Shown: piece by piece, positions 60,282 through 64,000 of the stretch | Numbering within the stretch: the first letter of the stretch is position 1 | How the letters are laid out: the number at the start of each line of letters is the position of its first letter | DNA from: Branchiostoma floridae | Taxonomy: Eukaryota > Chordata > Leptocardii > Amphioxiformes > Branchiostomatidae | Direction of reading: 5' to 3' | DNA length: 64,000 nt | NCBI RefSeq assembly: GCF_000003815.2 | Contig: NC_049981.1 | Location: 23,955,450-24,019,449, forward strand | Translations under genes and position numbers: made by a program | The notes under the pieces: model-generated | Told to the model about the DNA's origin: nothing | Databases searched by the model: none | The model's input: the letters and a program-made list of their open reading frames with translations, nothing else

Positions 60282-63069
60282 GGATTACTGGGACCAGTAA
60301 TCAGCGACGGCCGGCAATCTGCGACACAGTACAAAAAGAAATAGTCAGCAAAAGTGTATTATGAGCCAAAAAAGGCGAAAGGGAGCCTGCTATGGAGGCG
60401 AAAGATCTGTGTACTTCCTCCAGATACAAACAGGAGAGTGATAATCTGAATTTCAAGGTAAAGAACTGACATCAATCAATGAAATCATACCACTGAATTG
60501 GTAAGCATACACAATGTTACCAAAACAAAATAGTGTGTTTGTTTATGTTGCACAATTTCTCTACAATACCAGATGCTAAACCTGTCTGTACGCCAACATA
60601 TTTATAACAACATTTTTACTTTGGATGCTTTAACTCAATATACAGTTTGATCTGATAACAGCAATGACTGTTTTCTTAGTTGGGTGTCCCAGATTTTGGT
60701 CGATGACCTTACTCCGTCCTTCCAATCAGATCTGACTATACCTCCAGGATGGAAGTGTAGGTCTGTAGTTCTGCAGTACCTGAAGTACAGTTATTTGAGT
60801 GAGGGAGGTGGGGTGCCGTGTTTCATCGGAACCTCAATAACTACCCGCAAGCCAACAACCATTCTATCACTTACTCATTTCATTGATCATGAGCTGCAGG
60901 TATCTACGCATATACACAACAAACGCTACTCCACATTATCGTTTGAGGGTTTTGCAACAGCTTATATTTGTGTCTATTTTGATTCGTCATATCACATATT
61001 GGAATACGACTAAATAAATTCTCATGATTCAAAATAGCAGGGTTTTTTCCAGTAAGGAAACTGTACAGGCGTTCTTAATAAACAAGACGTTTAAGTCTTG
61101 AAAAAATGACGATCTTAAAAGGTTGTAGGAATACTCTCTGTATATATGTTGGGCTTAGAGAGGGCTATTGTATTAATGTGGCCTATTACTTTTCTGACAC
61201 ATCTTTATAGTAAGTCAGTGAGAAACCATCCTGCAATCATAAGAATCGAATGCCTTGTCACGCAAAATTGCACAATACATGCTGCACTAATTACCCAATA
61301 AATAAAACAGCACCAGCCTATGCTAGAAGGTTAATGCATGACAGCTACTAGGCATGTGGGTCATGTCCCATTTTATTCATCATGAGCAGTACAGTAATCT
61401 GGTCACGGTTTTTTATCACAAATAGAACATGCCATTGTAGCGTATATAGGTTTCTTCCACTTGTAACATTGACGTGAGTAACAACCCCTTTAGCCTAGTA
61501 GTTACATTTTTTTCACTTGGAAATCACGGCACGGTATCGAGGTGTCCTCAATACTGAGTTGGATCCTGCGAACACCAATGGGTAAAGATTGGATCTAAAG
61601 TGTTTACCAGATGATTGGACACGTGAAAAGTATAATTTTTGTACATGGCAGCTTAAGACACGATTTTTGTATCGACTGCATGCAGTGCCATATAAAATGC
61701 TCTGTAGTACTAATCCTGTGCAGTCTCAAAAAATATGTGTGGCCCTGATACTTAACAAATTGACAGATGACAGCAAGCTAGGACATTTGTTCCTTTCATC
61801 ATTGTTTTACACCACACTTAATGATAAATTGAATAGCTTAGAATGGTATAGTTCCAAAAAATGAAATATTGCATTTTTTAAAATGTTTTACTATTCTTTC
61901 ACGTTTAGAACATGCATGAAGCAGATTTCAGACACAGGTCTTGTTTAATGTACGTGCTCTGTAAACATAACCACTCGTCTCTACAACCATGCCCTTCAAA
62001 CATCTCTAGAATCTTTCCTACTGCGTAAAGGAAGAAAGACTGGTCCTTGAAGGTTAAATATGGCGTTAACGTGACAACTCAAGCGGACTGTGTGGATATG
62101 TTAGACTAGAAAGGCGTCTTTGTTTACCGTCTCGCCACGCTTTTATTCCTCCATGCTCGCTCTCGGTGATGCTATAGTGTAAGCCCTGTGTGTGGTAGCT
62201 TCACGGTAAGCATCGATTATGGTATCGGAGTCGAATCAAAGAGAGCCACACAAGGACAAGGTCGTAGTCTACGGGACCTCAGCCTTCCCAAATTCTGAAA
62301 GTGGGAGGGGGGCTTTATGATCGCACTGTTGGTCGAGGAGAATTAGAAGTCTTTACATCGGGCCGGTGGAATTGAAATTCCTGAAAACCAACCACAAGTA
62401 GGATTCGTTGCTGACTTGGCAATGTCCCTTGTTGGCCTTTAAAGAATCATTGTTAGTAATGTGGTTTGAAGTCAGACTGATTGATGAAGCGTTGTCGTTA
62501 CTCTGAGGATTGAAACACATTAGCTATAACGCAGTAGTTTGGCCTAGGCAAAACAATGTTACGTTTCCAATTACAATGATGACAAACATGAAGCGTTGGC
62601 AGGTGAAGACTATTTTTAAGGAAAATTTGCAAGACTCATCTAAATTGAACGTAATTTCAATAGCAAGATCTGAAATTTATGTGCCTTACTAGTGAACTAC
62701 CTAAACTAAAGCTACATTTTATAGGTTCATTCTGTTACTTGCTTTTGAATATTTTAGCTGAAATATACCAGGTACATTCAGCACGTGTCCACGAAAGATT
62801 TGTATAACTACAAGAAGAAGCTAAAAAAATTTTATAGTTTGAAGCTATTGCTAGGATGTACATGCAGGTTGGCTACAATTTCCTCAAACTCGTCCTCGCT
62901 GATGTGGCAATCGCTAAGTCACCGTTTCGTAACCAAAACTTTTATAAAAATTTCAACAGGATGTATTTAATTAAGAATGTACGTTTGAAGTTTTGTGTGT
63001 TTTATTATGTTTAAAACAATGCACTACGTCATGAGCAATACGGATCTAATTCTGCTCACTCAGCGGTCT
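60282..63069. other. Gene-free stretch with weak coding candidates
   Basis: Open frames at 60684-61013 (+) and 61589-61861 (+) have no recognised domain. A probable SINE-like piece in reverse orientation lies at about 62130-62300 (GAGAGCCACAC; TACGGGACCTC). Confidence 0.35.
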
Positions 63070-63420
63070 CTAAAAGTGGCTTATGTTTTTAAACAATTTG
63101 TTTCTTGAACTTTGTGTAATATTTTCTAATTGAACGTGCTTTGTTTTTAAACAATGAACATTTTTCCTTGCAAGTTTAAAAACTTTATGGACTACGTACC
63201 GGTAAACTTCGAGCAGTTTTTGCCAGTTACAATTCACATCACGCTCAACGCGTTGATGAATCTGCAGTGGACGATGTGCAAGCTGGACGCGTTTCTCTTC
63301 TGCAACAAAGTCGCGGTTCGAGACCTGGCAATGGTCCAGTGTGCTCTCAAGCCTTTGTCCCATGATGAAAACTCCGTCCAACAGCCATCTGTCTTCGTAT
63401 TTTACGACCGAGGCCTCGCC
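63070..63420 (-). CDS. Possible terminal exon of an unrecognised gene
   Basis: On the minus strand a frame open from a possible AG acceptor near 63421 to a stop at 63070 encodes about 116 residues rich in charged and aliphatic residues (it includes KYEDRWLLDGV and NWQKLLEVYRYV). Base composition is higher in GC than around it, as in the known exons. No domain is recognised, and the acceptor lacks a good pyrimidine tract. The plus strand is also open here (63154-63561), so the strand is uncertain. Any upstream exons would lie beyond 63421, perhaps outside the window. Confidence 0.25.
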   Translation of the reverse strand, partial: GEASVVKYEDRWLLDGVFIMGQRLESTLDHCQVSNRDFVAEEKRVQLAHRPLQIHQRVERDVNCNWQKLLEVYRYVVHKVFKLARKNVHCLKTKHVQLENITQSSRNKLFKNISHF

Positions 63421-64000
63421 AAGCTGAATCTGTGCATAGCATCTTCAAGACATCCCAACGCTAACGCTGGCGTTTACCGCACAATGTTATTAGATGTCAC
63501 TGGGATGGGGACGTTGCTGCGACGGCGTTGCGACCTAAAATCTTACAGATTAACGGACTGAATTGATCAACAGGATCTTTGAAAAGTTTGTGTTTTGTTA
63601 TCTCCAAAGTACAACTTATGTATTTTAACTAAATTATAGATATGCGCTCGGTTTAGATAAAGAAAACATTGCATAGACATCGATACTATCTTTTAAACCC
63701 TGACACAGTTTTGTCTGTTAGTACTATATAAGAGTCTGTTTGCGAGGAGGAAAAGCCGACCGACTTCTTTCCAAATGACTGGAAGATGTTACATTGATTT
63801 TCTACTGCCGCCAGGAATTTTTAATAAAAACAGAATCATACTCTTGAGTGAACAAACTCTGATTGCTTTCTTTCATGTACTTTTTGATAAACACTAAGAA
63901 TGCCCACAACATGCCGAAACCGCAAATCAAGTTAGAAATGCTCGGTTGGATGCCATTTTATGGGCTACTCTGTGTAAAAAATGCTTACTGGTTGAAACTA

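Noticed and set aside
60684-61013. Frame with a PPGWK segment resembling a methyl-CpG-binding domain
   Set aside because: Only a few residues agree and the rest of the domain is absent.

Overview
This is an AT-rich, gene-poor piece of animal nuclear DNA. It has spliced genes with GT/GC...AG introns, long non-coding stretches, nested transposon remnants, dinucleotide microsatellites and two 100-N scaffold gaps (1733-1832 and 49034-49133). Compact three-exon RFamide-type receptor genes, a chordate-like somatostatin-type receptor and the style of the dispersed repeats make an invertebrate deuterostome most likely, and a lancelet (Branchiostoma) the best guess. That assignment is inference; a hemichordate is the main alternative.

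Only three genes can be supported, all rhodopsin-class peptide G-protein-coupled receptors. Gene A (+, 25370-27608) and gene B (-, 54020-49689) are paralogous NPFF-receptor-like genes. Both have three coding exons, a 100-nt middle exon and identical intron phases, and they lie tail-to-tail about 22 kb apart. Between them is gene C (-, 37938-36733), a receptor with a single coding exon that closely resembles somatostatin receptors. All three have a complete seven-helix framework, but gene A has Tyr for the toggle-switch Trp, gene C has DRC for DRY and NPxxS for NPxxY, and gene B uses a GC donor splice site.

Layout: 0-7.8 kb holds a decayed Tc1-like transposase, a gap and simple repeats. 7.8-11.4 kb holds an interrupted repeat element, a small inverted-repeat element and a 0.7-kb tandem duplication. 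11.4-19.3 kb is mostly featureless, with a 3' fragment of a CR1/L2-type retrotransposon. 19.3-21.7 kb has two inverted copies of a 1-kb repeat, one carrying a small inserted element. 23-24 kb, 33.7-34.6 kb and 41.3-44.3 kb hold two families of piggyBac-like (TTAA) miniature elements inserted into each other. 46.9-47.6 kb contains the intact version of the 7.8-11.4 kb element, with two long hairpins. 55.7-58.7 kb has two more copies of the 19-21 kb repeat. The last 5 kb holds only weak coding candidates.

The receptors would act at the cell surface in neuropeptide signalling. Nothing links them into one pathway beyond shared family and proximity. I found no clearly new multi-gene system. The strongest leads are the deviant receptor motifs, the GC-AG intron and the reciprocal nesting of TTAA elements.
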